A stretch of 64,000 bases of DNA from SAR86 cluster bacterium. GTDB lineage: Bacteria > Pseudomonadota > Gammaproteobacteria > Magnimaribacterales > D2472. Where the stretch lies: positions 986,170 to 1,050,169 of the forward strand of contig CP097973.1 in NCBI GenBank assembly GCA_023703655.1, in the 5' to 3' direction. The position numbers and the translations under genes were made by a program. This document shows positions 53,250-60,922 of the stretch, piece after piece. The stretch's first letter is position 1, and each line of letters opens with the position of its first letter. Below the pieces are notes generated by a model. That model saw nothing but the letters and a program-made list of their open reading frames with translations, had not been told where the DNA came from and made no database searches.

Positions 53250-54131
53250 ATGAAATTTTCATATCACCCATCAATGTGTAATCCATCATTTTATCTTGAG
53301 CTAGGTAAGACAGCTGAAGACGCCGGATTTGATGTTATTACATTCCCTGACAGTATTTGCTATCCAAAAGAATGTGATTCAACATATCCATATAATGATG
53401 ATGGAAGTAGAGAATTTCTTGATGGGGTACCCTTTTTAGAGCCATTCTCTATTATTCCAGCAATTGCAGCCATCACAGAGAAATTAGAATTTTCAACATC
53501 GGTTTACAAACTTGCTCCTAGACAAGCAGTCACTACAGCTAAATTTGTTACAACACTTGGGGTGATGACAAATAACAGATTTCATTTTGGTATAGGAGTA
53601 AGCCCTTGGTATGAGGATTTCTTAGCTACTGGAGAGAGATGGGAGAAACGTGGTAAGAGAATGGATGAGCAGATTACGATTCTTAGAGGATTAATGGGTG
53701 GTGATTATTTTGGATTTAAGGGTGACTTCTATGACATTCCTGACCTAAAACTATGCCCTGTGCCATCTCAGCCTGTTCCTATTCTTATTGGAGGACACTC
53801 TAAGCTTGCACTCAAAAGAGCCGCCAAATTAGGTGATGGTTGGATTAGTGCAGGTATCAGTTTGGAGGAAACAAAGGAATTCATAGATCAAATAAATTCT
53901 TATAGAGAAGAATTTGGTACTCTTGATCATCCAAATTATCAGTTTCAAGTAATGGGTGAAGCTGCATATTCACCTGACGGAGTTAGGGCTTTAGAAGATC
54001 TTGGTGCAACTGAAGTAATAGTTGCATTCAGAAATGCATATGAAGGTGGTCAGGATGAAAGAACACTTGATAGCATGAAGGCTGAGATAGCCTGGTATGC
54101 TGACGAAGTTATAAACAAATTTCGAAGTTAG
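53250..54131 (+). CDS. LLM-class (luciferase-like) flavin/F420-dependent oxidoreductase
   Basis: 293 residues. Bacterial-luciferase-like TIM-barrel fold: AEDAGFDVITFPDS near 21-34, NNRFHFGIGVSPWYEDFLA near 110-128, RMDEQITILRGLM near 139-151 and PVPILIGGHSKLALKRAAKLGDGW near 175-198. The family reduces or oxygenates varied substrates with FMN or F420. Substrate and cofactor cannot be told from this sequence. AAAGGA lies upstream of ATG. The stop codon TAG (54129-54131) directly abuts the CCA end of the opposing tRNA-Pro. Confidence 0.88.
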   Translation: MKFSYHPSMCNPSFYLELGKTAEDAGFDVITFPDSICYPKECDSTYPYNDDGSREFLDGVPFLEPFSIIPAIAAITEKLEFSTSVYKLAPRQAVTTAKFVTTLGVMTNNRFHFGIGVSPWYEDFLATGERWEKRGKRMDEQITILRGLMGGDYFGFKGDFYDIPDLKLCPVPSQPVPILIGGHSKLALKRAAKLGDGWISAGISLEETKEFIDQINSYREEFGTLDHPNYQFQVMGEAAYSPDGVRALEDLGATEVIVAFRNAYEGGQDERTLDSMKAEIAWYADEVINKFRS

Positions 54132-54208
54132 TGGTCGGGATGGCCGGATTTGAACCGACGACCACCACACCCCCAGTGTGGTGCGCTACCAAACTGCGCT
54201 ACATCCCG
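54132..54208 (-). tRNA. tRNA-Pro (anticodon GGG)
   Basis: On the minus strand: acceptor CGGGATG/CATCCCG, D stem GCGC/GCGC, anticodon stem CCACA/TGTGG with loop CTGGGGG (anticodon GGG after U33), T arm GTCGG-TTCAAAT-CCGGC, discriminator A and encoded CCA (54132-54134). It reads CCC and CCU codons. The 3' end has no spacer to the opposing gene's stop, so read-through would be antisense to that gene. Confidence 0.96.
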
Positions 54209-54441
54209 AAATCTAAGCTAAATAATAGTGCAATTATTTTAAAATCAAAAATTTTTAATTATTTTAAATGATGTTAGAATATACAGTTCATTAATTTTTA
54301 CCATGAAAGTAAGTGATAAACATTTCATTAATTTTGCATCACAAGTGAACTTAGTGTCATGTTAGTGAATGTTAAGAAGAAAAAAGGTGTTGCATTTATA
54401 AAAAATGTGTATAATGCCCATAATTAGAGGAGTCAAAAAGC
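54209..54441. other. 233-bp intergenic region, longest spacer in the window
   Basis: Very AT-rich. It holds the candidate tRNA-Pro promoter on the minus strand and, on the plus strand, TATAAT at 54410-54415 followed by AGAGGAG near 54426-54432 before ATG 54442. The ATG at 54303 opens only a very short frame. The long divergent leader suggests regulated expression of the Ala/Thr-rich secreted protein. Confidence 0.5.
54222..54248 (-). promoter_or_regulatory. candidate promoter for tRNA-Pro
   Basis: On the minus strand TTGATT (54243-54248), 15-base spacer, TATTAT (54222-54227), placing transcription start about 6-8 bases before the mature tRNA 5' end. The spacer is shorter than usual. Confidence 0.35.
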
Positions 54442-55266
54442 ATGGCTAAAATAAGGTTCAAGTTAAGATATTTTCTAAGTTTACTAGTGCCGTTTTTCGG
54501 TGGTGCGGTTTCAACTCAAGCATCTGATTCAGATGTTGTAGATGAACCAAAAGCAGCCGGATCAGAGGAAGCAGCTGCTGAAGCTGCTAGCGGAGGTTCA
54601 CTTAGTGCTGGAGCTATTGCTGCTGCTGTAGCTGCCGCTGCTGCTATTGCAGCTGTTGCCGATTCAGGAAGCGGTGGTGATGCTGCGCCTGCACCAACAC
54701 CTGCACCTACACCTGCACCAACACCTGCACCTACTCCTGCACCTACTCCTGCACCTACACCTGCACCTACACCATCGCCAACAATTATGGTAAATGCAGT
54801 TGTAACTGAGCAGCAGGAAGTTACAAAAACAGTTATCGTGCCAGTCACAACTGAAACAACTACTAGATCTGAAGTTAATACTACAACTGATTCTGCAGTT
54901 ACTACTGAGGTGACAATGTTGTCAAGAGTGAATACTACAAGTAGATCAACTTCAAGTACTGTTACCCTTACTCAAGCTACTCAATCTGGGACTCCTTATG
55001 ATACTAGCATTTACGAGAATACCCTGAAGACTGAGAATGACGGTGTTGCTGAACCTGGAGAATATTATTATGTAGAGGTTCCAGTTGAAGTTGACTCAGA
55101 AATGATTGACTTCGTTGAGGTAACTGTTCTAACTGACGGCATTGAGACAATATCTACAACATATGAAGTTGATGCAGTTGTCGAAGTTACTGTAGATACT
55201 CCAGTCGAAACGACAAATGTTGAAGACGTAGCAGTTAGTGTTTCACAAACTGCCCCAGCGCCTTAA
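54442..55266 (+). CDS. secreted Ala/Pro/Thr-rich protein, YjbE/GfcA-like architecture
   Basis: 274 residues. Signal peptide (about 1-27), an acidic stretch (28-44), an Ala-rich hydrophobic segment (about 52-73) ending in GSGGD, then about eight Pro-Ala-Pro-Thr units (83-114) and a Thr/Val/Ser/Glu-rich tail with valine-threonine alternation. No catalytic motif. The order signal peptide, Ala-rich segment, Gly-Gly-Asp, Thr-rich tail resembles small YjbE/GfcA proteins of the YjbEFGH and group 4 capsule loci, and YjbF and YjbH homologues lie next door (convergent, 3 bases away). This is inference from layout. The AGAGGAG ribosome site is strong, suggesting high expression. Confidence 0.7.
   Translation: MAKIRFKLRYFLSLLVPFFGGAVSTQASDSDVVDEPKAAGSEEAAAEAASGGSLSAGAIAAAVAAAAAIAAVADSGSGGDAAPAPTPAPTPAPTPAPTPAPTPAPTPAPTPSPTIMVNAVVTEQQEVTKTVIVPVTTETTTRSEVNTTTDSAVTTEVTMLSRVNTTSRSTSSTVTLTQATQSGTPYDTSIYENTLKTENDGVAEPGEYYYVEVPVEVDSEMIDFVEVTVLTDGIETISTTYEVDAVVEVTVDTPVETTNVEDVAVSVSQTAPAP
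54688..54783 (+). repeat. tandem 12-base repeat encoding Pro-Ala-Pro-Thr
   Basis: About eight 12-base units of the type CCTGCACCTACA with third-position variation (aca/act), encoding a Pro-rich spacer inside the secreted protein. Unit number is likely variable between strains through slippage. Confidence 0.85.
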
Positions 55267-55269
55267 TTC

Positions 55270-55866
55270 TTAAAATTTATAATAAATATCCATTTCAATC
55301 TCAGGTAGATTGGGATGGATTTTTTGTTTTGAATAAACAACGAAATCTAGGTCATTAACTCTATAGATATTTTTCCAAGTTGATTTTAATGGTAGATTAA
55401 AAATTGTTTCAGTATATTGTTTCAGATTTCCCTCTATTTGTTTCTCTTCAATTAAAAACTTTTGCTCAATGAATGCTTTAGGATCATAAAACATAACATC
55501 ATAATATCCTGAAGAGCTCTCAAGATTAAAGAGGTAATTTATTGCTTCAAAGTTATAAATTAAATCTCTCGTCTTAATAATCTTTCCATTTGAGGTAATT
55601 AATTTTTCAGAATCTGAAGAAATCCAATGATAGTTGTTCTGTGAATCGATCTTCTCAAGAATCATTATTACACTTGCTGACCTACCAAGATTTACCCTTG
55701 CAAAAGAATAATCTATAGATTCAATTAAATTGTCATCAACTTTAATTTTTTCAACACCAAGAATGGCATTTCTTGCAAGTGGTATTACTTGATTATAAGA
55801 AATATATGCACAATTGCTAACAACCAAACAAAGGCTAATAATAAAAATTCTAATCATAAAGATCAT
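55270..55866 (-). CDS. yjbF: YjbF/GfcB-family lipoprotein
   Basis: 198 residues. Hydrophobic start with a possible lipobox VVSNC (Cys19; the -1 residue Asn is unusual). IDYSFARVNLGRSASVIMIL near 50-69 matches the YjbF/GfcB core, followed by YHWISSDSEKLITSNGKIIKT near 79-99 and a beta-rich remainder. In E. coli these lipoproteins belong to outer-membrane exopolysaccharide or group 4 capsule export. It overlaps yjbH by 17 bases and is the last gene of the minus-strand run. Confidence 0.82.
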   Translation of the reverse strand: MIFMIRIFIISLCLVVSNCAYISYNQVIPLARNAILGVEKIKVDDNLIESIDYSFARVNLGRSASVIMILEKIDSQNNYHWISSDSEKLITSNGKIIKTRDLIYNFEAINYLFNLESSSGYYDVMFYDPKAFIEQKFLIEEKQIEGNLKQYTETIFNLPLKSTWKNIYRVNDLDFVVYSKQKIHPNLPEIEMDIYYKF

Positions 55867-58033
55867 CCCAATCTCTGTTAATATTTAAGAATTGTCCTTG
55901 CTCTGTAACACCATAAAGGGTGTGAGTATGCTTCAGTGATGCTGCACCATCCCTTGTAAGAGGTCTTAATCCAAGTCCGACAGCTCCTTTTGAGTACTTA
56001 TCAAAAAAAGACTCTACAGGAATAAAAAAATAGAACCCTTTATCAAAACTTCCTTCACCAAACTCATATTCTGAGATATCAGTTAATGAGAAAAATACTC
56101 CCATCTTTGCACCACTCTTGAATCTTCTAGAAAAATCAAAATTAATGCCAGAGTCTTTAGCTAAAAATCTGCCGCCTCTAATTGCAAACAAAACCTGAGT
56201 TTTAGGTTCTTTATAAAAAAGATTAATAAATCCAGTTACAGTTTCGTAGTCTAAAAAATCAAATTTCATGTCATATGCTCTTTGTTTTGTTTGCCATGCT
56301 TCTGCACCAATTGCAAAGTTTCTAAAAAATGGCCTATATAAAATTTCACCTCCAGCTGCAGCATGCATATTTTCAACATAACCTGCAGTCAACTTAGCAT
56401 AGAAATCATTCCCAAATTTAAAAAATCTATCTACCTGAAAAGTATCTAGCGTAAAGCCTCTCCCCTCCCTTAAATAAGAGACAATATCTGTCCTAACATG
56501 TGGTAAAACACTGTCAGATGCTAGCTTTAAATTTGCAAAATTATCAGTTAGGCCATATGAAGCAGAAGCTTTAACTGAAAAATTCCTTGCAAGAGATACC
56601 TCTGCTTTACCTGAAAGTCTTAAATTACCGAAGAAAAATCCATCTGGCCCACCGAGCTGCATTCTTAAGGTTGGTACAATTGACCAGAAAAGCTGAGGGA
56701 ACTCTACCTTTGGAGTAAAATCATATTCTTCTCTTTGATAATTGAATGGTGTTATTTCGACATCTTTTAAAGCTACAAGTGGAGTATTTGTATTGATATT
56801 TTGAGCAAAATCATCCCTATCAATTTTAACTTTAAACATTCCTAGGCCACCATTAACATTTCCAACCTCAAAGGTCTTAATTTTTTCTGGAGAAATTTCA
56901 TCAAGCACTCTAAGTACTCTTCCTGTGGACCTCATCCAACTAGCATGCTTTGACTGTGAATATACAACTGTAAATGTATTATCTGTTACTTGAGCTGTTT
57001 GGAGCTTTAAATCTCTTGGATTTAAATGCAACAATGATGCTTTATAAAGATTCTCATCACTGCGAGTAGTGACGATTTTATATATGTCTTTGTCAGGCAC
57101 CTCAACATGATTATCTTTCTTTTTAATAAGTGGCATTTTCCTCCCGAAATCTGCTTGAAAGGAAAAACCAAAACTTAAAGTATGACCTTTGACATGAAAT
57201 AACTTCAAATGAAAATTTTCAGTAAGTGGATAAACTACCCCGAAATTTATTTTTGAGCTAGGCTGCCGAACATTCTCAAAAGCAAAATTAAATGATTCTC
57301 TACCGAAAGGGAATCCTTCTTTTTCATAATCGGTTGAGTCATACTCTATCTTAAATCTTGCGCCTCTTAAATTTGGTAAATAAACTTCGACTCCACCAAA
57401 GATTCCTACCTCCCTACCACTTAAATAATTTCCTACGCTAAACTCACCACCCTGCGTTTCGTTATCACTGACGTCGCGTACATCAAATCCATCATCAATA
57501 TACCTAAAAGGATTTTTGAAACCATTATCAGAAAAAGTTCCCCAACCCATACCAAGAGTAAAATCAAGATTATTAAATCTTTTCGAAGCTACAATATACT
57601 CAGCTGAAAAAACACCTGTACCTGCTAAATCTCTTGCACCAAATGCTACTGCTGGTAAGTAGTTACTTTCTTTAAGAAGGAGAAATTTTGCGTCAAAACT
57701 TTTATCTTTATATGTTTGATCTCCGCTAAATTCAGGAGAAAGACTATATAAAGCATTATCAACATCGGTATATTGGTATGAGGCCTCAAACCAGTTAAAT
57801 GGAGTACCAATTATTGAACCTCTTTGATATGGGTCGACATTGCTAAAGTTAAATGCCACAGATCCTTCGGGCATCAATCTTGCAGTGGGCATCTGTATAA
57901 GACCAACAGTCCCGTTGTTGCTATGGCTTGGATATTTAGAATATGGATAAATATAGTTACTTAAGTCAGCAAATACATTCATTGAAAATAGAAGCACCAT
58001 TAAAGAAATATTCCCTCTCAAGAAATATTTCAT
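55850..58033 (-). CDS. yjbH: YjbH/GfcD-family outer-membrane beta-barrel protein
   Basis: 727 residues with a signal peptide (about 1-22, ending VFA). The YjbH opening NNGTVGLIQMPTARLMPEGSVAF lies near 39-61, a long series of alternating barrel strands follows, and the second half has more strands ending near NINRDWDDLYD. It is an outer-membrane porin-like partner in polysaccharide secretion, acting with YjbF and a Wza-like channel. It lies 6 bases after the SLBB export gene and overlaps yjbF. Confidence 0.9.
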   Translation of the reverse strand: MKYFLRGNISLMVLLFSMNVFADLSNYIYPYSKYPSHSNNGTVGLIQMPTARLMPEGSVAFNFSNVDPYQRGSIIGTPFNWFEASYQYTDVDNALYSLSPEFSGDQTYKDKSFDAKFLLLKESNYLPAVAFGARDLAGTGVFSAEYIVASKRFNNLDFTLGMGWGTFSDNGFKNPFRYIDDGFDVRDVSDNETQGGEFSVGNYLSGREVGIFGGVEVYLPNLRGARFKIEYDSTDYEKEGFPFGRESFNFAFENVRQPSSKINFGVVYPLTENFHLKLFHVKGHTLSFGFSFQADFGRKMPLIKKKDNHVEVPDKDIYKIVTTRSDENLYKASLLHLNPRDLKLQTAQVTDNTFTVVYSQSKHASWMRSTGRVLRVLDEISPEKIKTFEVGNVNGGLGMFKVKIDRDDFAQNINTNTPLVALKDVEITPFNYQREEYDFTPKVEFPQLFWSIVPTLRMQLGGPDGFFFGNLRLSGKAEVSLARNFSVKASASYGLTDNFANLKLASDSVLPHVRTDIVSYLREGRGFTLDTFQVDRFFKFGNDFYAKLTAGYVENMHAAAGGEILYRPFFRNFAIGAEAWQTKQRAYDMKFDFLDYETVTGFINLFYKEPKTQVLFAIRGGRFLAKDSGINFDFSRRFKSGAKMGVFFSLTDISEYEFGEGSFDKGFYFFIPVESFFDKYSKGAVGLGLRPLTRDGAASLKHTHTLYGVTEQGQFLNINRDWDDLYD

Positions 58034-58039
58034 CTGATT

Positions 58040-59647
58040 TTAATCTGAGATGCTGTTTAATGAAGCAATAGTCAACGCCAGACTACTTAGAATTGGTGAG
58101 ACTGTAGAAGCATATTGAATACCATCAAGTTTTCCGACGTCTTTTGGAGCATAAACAATTGTTCCAGGGTAAATAGGAATATTCCTTGGTAACAAAGAAA
58201 ATTTACTCACTACATAATTATTTGCTGTACCATCTGGATCAATTACAACCAACTCTTTATAGGCCGAATCTTTGAGACCGCCAGCTGATTTAATATAATC
58301 CATAAGATTCATTTCATTACTGTATTTGAGAGTTGTCGGTAGTTGAAATTCACCAAACATGTATACAACCTTTTGAAGTGAAGGCACTATAATGCGATCA
58401 TTATGAAAAAGAACAATATCGTGTTCTGAATCTTGTATCTTGTTAATAGAAAAATCTGTAATGATTCTTCCAGTGTATAGTTTTGATCTTAACTCCTCAG
58501 CAAGAAAATCTAACACCTCCCTTCCAACATTTGCATTAGATCTACCAATATTTGAAACAATATAATTTATTGTCTCTGAGTAATTTAATTGTGCAAATCG
58601 TTTTTCTTTCTCAACTGCATCCTCTCGAAATAGTGCAGCTCCATAAACATATGCTCCATCTCTATAGCCTCCAGCTTTATTCACTAAATCAAATAATGTT
58701 TCTCGTTCATTTAAATAATAGACACCAGGTCGATTTACAAATCCGGTAATTTCAACTCTATTTATGCCTAATATTGCTGTTTTGTATGATGGTACTCTTA
58801 TAGAGTCTCTTGGTTTTAAGTTTACTGTCATTAAGTTTATGAGATTTATGGTGCCTTCATTTTGAGAATCTAAATCATGTCTTTTTATTTCGACATATTC
58901 AAAACCTGAATGCCCCTCAGAGAATCCTCCAGCAAAATTGATTACATCATTTACAGTTTCACCATCAATAATTTCAAAAATTGCTGGATAAGCAACTCCA
59001 CCTGTCACAGGAACCTCAAAAGATTTAGGTTGAACAAAAATTATATCGCCTGTTCTCAGTGTTGTAGAAAATTCAAACTTTGCGTTAACAAAAATATCAT
59101 ATAAATCATAAACATTTAAGATTTCGCCATCTCTCTTATGCTCAATTCTCCTAAAAGAACCAGCTTCAGATATTCCACCAGCAGCATTAAGTGCACTTAA
59201 AAAATTTGATCCTCCCGGGAGTGTAAATATTCCAACTGTTTCAACACCACCAATCATTAATACTTGAACATCTCTCATTTCGACAAGTGTGAGATAACTA
59301 TCAACACCAACAGTCTTGGATTCTATAAATGATTGCACAAGCTTTTCTGAATCATTAAGAGATTTTCCAGCAATATATATTTTACCAAGTTCAGGAATTA
59401 AGATTGATCCATCACGTTGCACAGTTAATTCTAATTCATCAGCTAATTTACCTGTTAAAAGGAGATTAAACTCATCTCCAACATCTACAAGATAGTCTGA
59501 TGATATATTTGGAACATTTACCGGCATAAATGATGATTGGATTGTAGTAAAGAATGCTTCTCCGAACCTATCAATTCCACTAGATGTTGAGTCCTGATCA
59601 TCGAACCTTTTCTCTAGCGCAATAAGCTGATCTTTTAACTTTTGCAA
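58040..59647 (-). CDS. SLBB-domain polysaccharide export protein (Wza/GfcE-like), N-terminus lost
   Basis: 535 residues from a TTG at 59647, the first possible start. YLVDVGDEFNLLLTG near 48-62 is the poly_export (Wza) domain, followed by several SLBB domains and a C-terminal GfcC-like end (YPGTIVYAPKDVG, then a hydrophobic stretch LSSLALTIASL). Related proteins begin with a signal peptide and about 100 residues before this point. Here the frame is open another 31 coding-like codons upstream (NEVDAEKELEDLFQ...) but contains no ATG, GTG or TTG before the stop at 59741-59743, right beside the ugd stop. The protein as given has no signal peptide, so it is probably truncated. Confidence 0.8.
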   Translation of the reverse strand: MQKLKDQLIALEKRFDDQDSTSSGIDRFGEAFFTTIQSSFMPVNVPNISSDYLVDVGDEFNLLLTGKLADELELTVQRDGSILIPELGKIYIAGKSLNDSEKLVQSFIESKTVGVDSYLTLVEMRDVQVLMIGGVETVGIFTLPGGSNFLSALNAAGGISEAGSFRRIEHKRDGEILNVYDLYDIFVNAKFEFSTTLRTGDIIFVQPKSFEVPVTGGVAYPAIFEIIDGETVNDVINFAGGFSEGHSGFEYVEIKRHDLDSQNEGTINLINLMTVNLKPRDSIRVPSYKTAILGINRVEITGFVNRPGVYYLNERETLFDLVNKAGGYRDGAYVYGAALFREDAVEKEKRFAQLNYSETINYIVSNIGRSNANVGREVLDFLAEELRSKLYTGRIITDFSINKIQDSEHDIVLFHNDRIIVPSLQKVVYMFGEFQLPTTLKYSNEMNLMDYIKSAGGLKDSAYKELVVIDPDGTANNYVVSKFSLLPRNIPIYPGTIVYAPKDVGKLDGIQYASTVSPILSSLALTIASLNSISD

Positions 59648-59740
59648 AATAACCTTATTTTTTTCAATGGAAGTCTCGGACTGAAATAAGTCTTCTAATT
59701 CTTTCTCAGCATCAACTTCATTTTGTACCTCGCCTTGTTC
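59648..59740 (-). other. open, coding-like remnant of the SLBB gene without a start codon
   Basis: 31 in-frame codons joined directly to the SLBB gene encode an acidic, helix-prone stretch (includes EVDAEKELEDLF). The segment is bounded upstream by TAA (59741-59743), 4 bases from the ugd stop. It looks like former coding sequence whose 5' part was deleted. Confidence 0.6.
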
Positions 59741-59746
59741 TTATAT

Positions 59747-60922
59747 TTAATTTTCATTAAATATGTCTCTTGTAAAAATAACTCTTTTTTCTAATTTATT
59801 AAGAAAATTATCCCCTCTATTAGCAATTATAATTTCACTCTTGTTTAAGAATTCGTCCATCTTCGTAGTAAAAGAAATGTTTTTCTTTTCTCTAAATACG
59901 TCAACTGGTTTTTTATCAAATATCAGTATTCTTTTATTTGCAATTAAAAGCATATCAATAATGTCTAAAATTGCAGCAGATCTTGAATTTGATGAGCCTT
60001 TTTTCATATCTAATTTATAAACACCAATATTATCTTTATTCTCTAAAAGGATCTGATCTACAATGAATTTCTTTCTTGTTTGATTTGATTCAACAACTGC
60101 TTGAATAAGATTTTGAGGTACATCTTGATAACTAGATAAAAGTTGTTTTGAGTCTTTAGGTAAACAATAGCCACCATAACCAAAGGAGGGATTATTGTAA
60201 TAGTTTCCAATTCTTTGATCTGCACAAATTCCATTTATGATTTTCTTTACATCCAATGTTTTGATCAAACTAAATGTGTCTAGCTCATTAAAAAAAGCTA
60301 CTCTCATTGCAAGGTAAGTGTTTGCAAAAAGCTTTACTGCCTCAGCCTCCGAGGAAGACATATAAATCACATTTGGTTCATTTAAGGCGATCTTTGTGAA
60401 AATACTAGCAATGTTTTTGCAACTGTTTATTTCATCTCCAATTATTATTCTTGAAGGATAAAGATTATCTTTCATTGCATTAGCCTCTCTTAAGAATTCA
60501 GGTGAAAAAATAATATTTTTATTGTTAAATTTTTTTCTTGCTTTTTCAGTAAATCCAACAGGTACTGTTGATTTAATTAGTATGGGGCTTTCTATGGTTA
60601 CCTTTGAAATCTCTAAAATTACGTTCTCAACAATCTCAGTATCAAAGTTATTGGTTTCATTATCATAGTCTGTTGGAACAGCAAGAATAAACAAATCGTG
60701 TTCTAATACTCCCTCAAAAATTGATTTTGCTTTAAATTGGAGTTCTTTATTTTTCAAATCATTTATATTGAAGTCCTTAAGAAAGACATTCTTATTATTG
60801 ATTAAATCAATCTTTTCCTGATCTTTCTCATAAAATGTTATTTCATAGAACTGTGATAGTAGAATTCCAAGACTGCTACCAACATAACCTGCACCAAAAA
60901 TGGCTATTGATTTTATATTCAT
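59747..60922 (-). CDS. ugd: UDP-glucose/nucleotide-sugar 6-dehydrogenase
   Basis: 391 residues. NAD-binding FGAGYVGSSLGILLSQ at 9-24, KSTVPVGFT near 117-125, SPEFLREANAM near 140-150, and the catalytic Cys253 in FGYGGYCLPKDSKQ. It oxidises UDP-glucose (or a similar UDP-sugar) to the uronic acid, a precursor for acidic polysaccharide. The upstream GT-C-like gene overlaps by one base, and the downstream SLBB export gene follows with its 5' part missing. Confidence 0.93.
   Translation of the reverse strand: MNIKSIAIFGAGYVGSSLGILLSQFYEITFYEKDQEKIDLINNKNVFLKDFNINDLKNKELQFKAKSIFEGVLEHDLFILAVPTDYDNETNNFDTEIVENVILEISKVTIESPILIKSTVPVGFTEKARKKFNNKNIIFSPEFLREANAMKDNLYPSRIIIGDEINSCKNIASIFTKIALNEPNVIYMSSSEAEAVKLFANTYLAMRVAFFNELDTFSLIKTLDVKKIINGICADQRIGNYYNNPSFGYGGYCLPKDSKQLLSSYQDVPQNLIQAVVESNQTRKKFIVDQILLENKDNIGVYKLDMKKGSSNSRSAAILDIIDMLLIANKRILIFDKKPVDVFREKKNISFTTKMDEFLNKSEIIIANRGDNFLNKLEKRVIFTRDIFNEN

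Noticed and set aside
54516..54848. Antisense 110-codon open frame with Gly-Val-Gly-Ala repeats
   Set aside because: It is the exact reverse of the Pro-Ala-Pro-Thr repeat and Ala-rich region of the secreted protein; repeats on one strand create an open frame on the other. No ribosome site.
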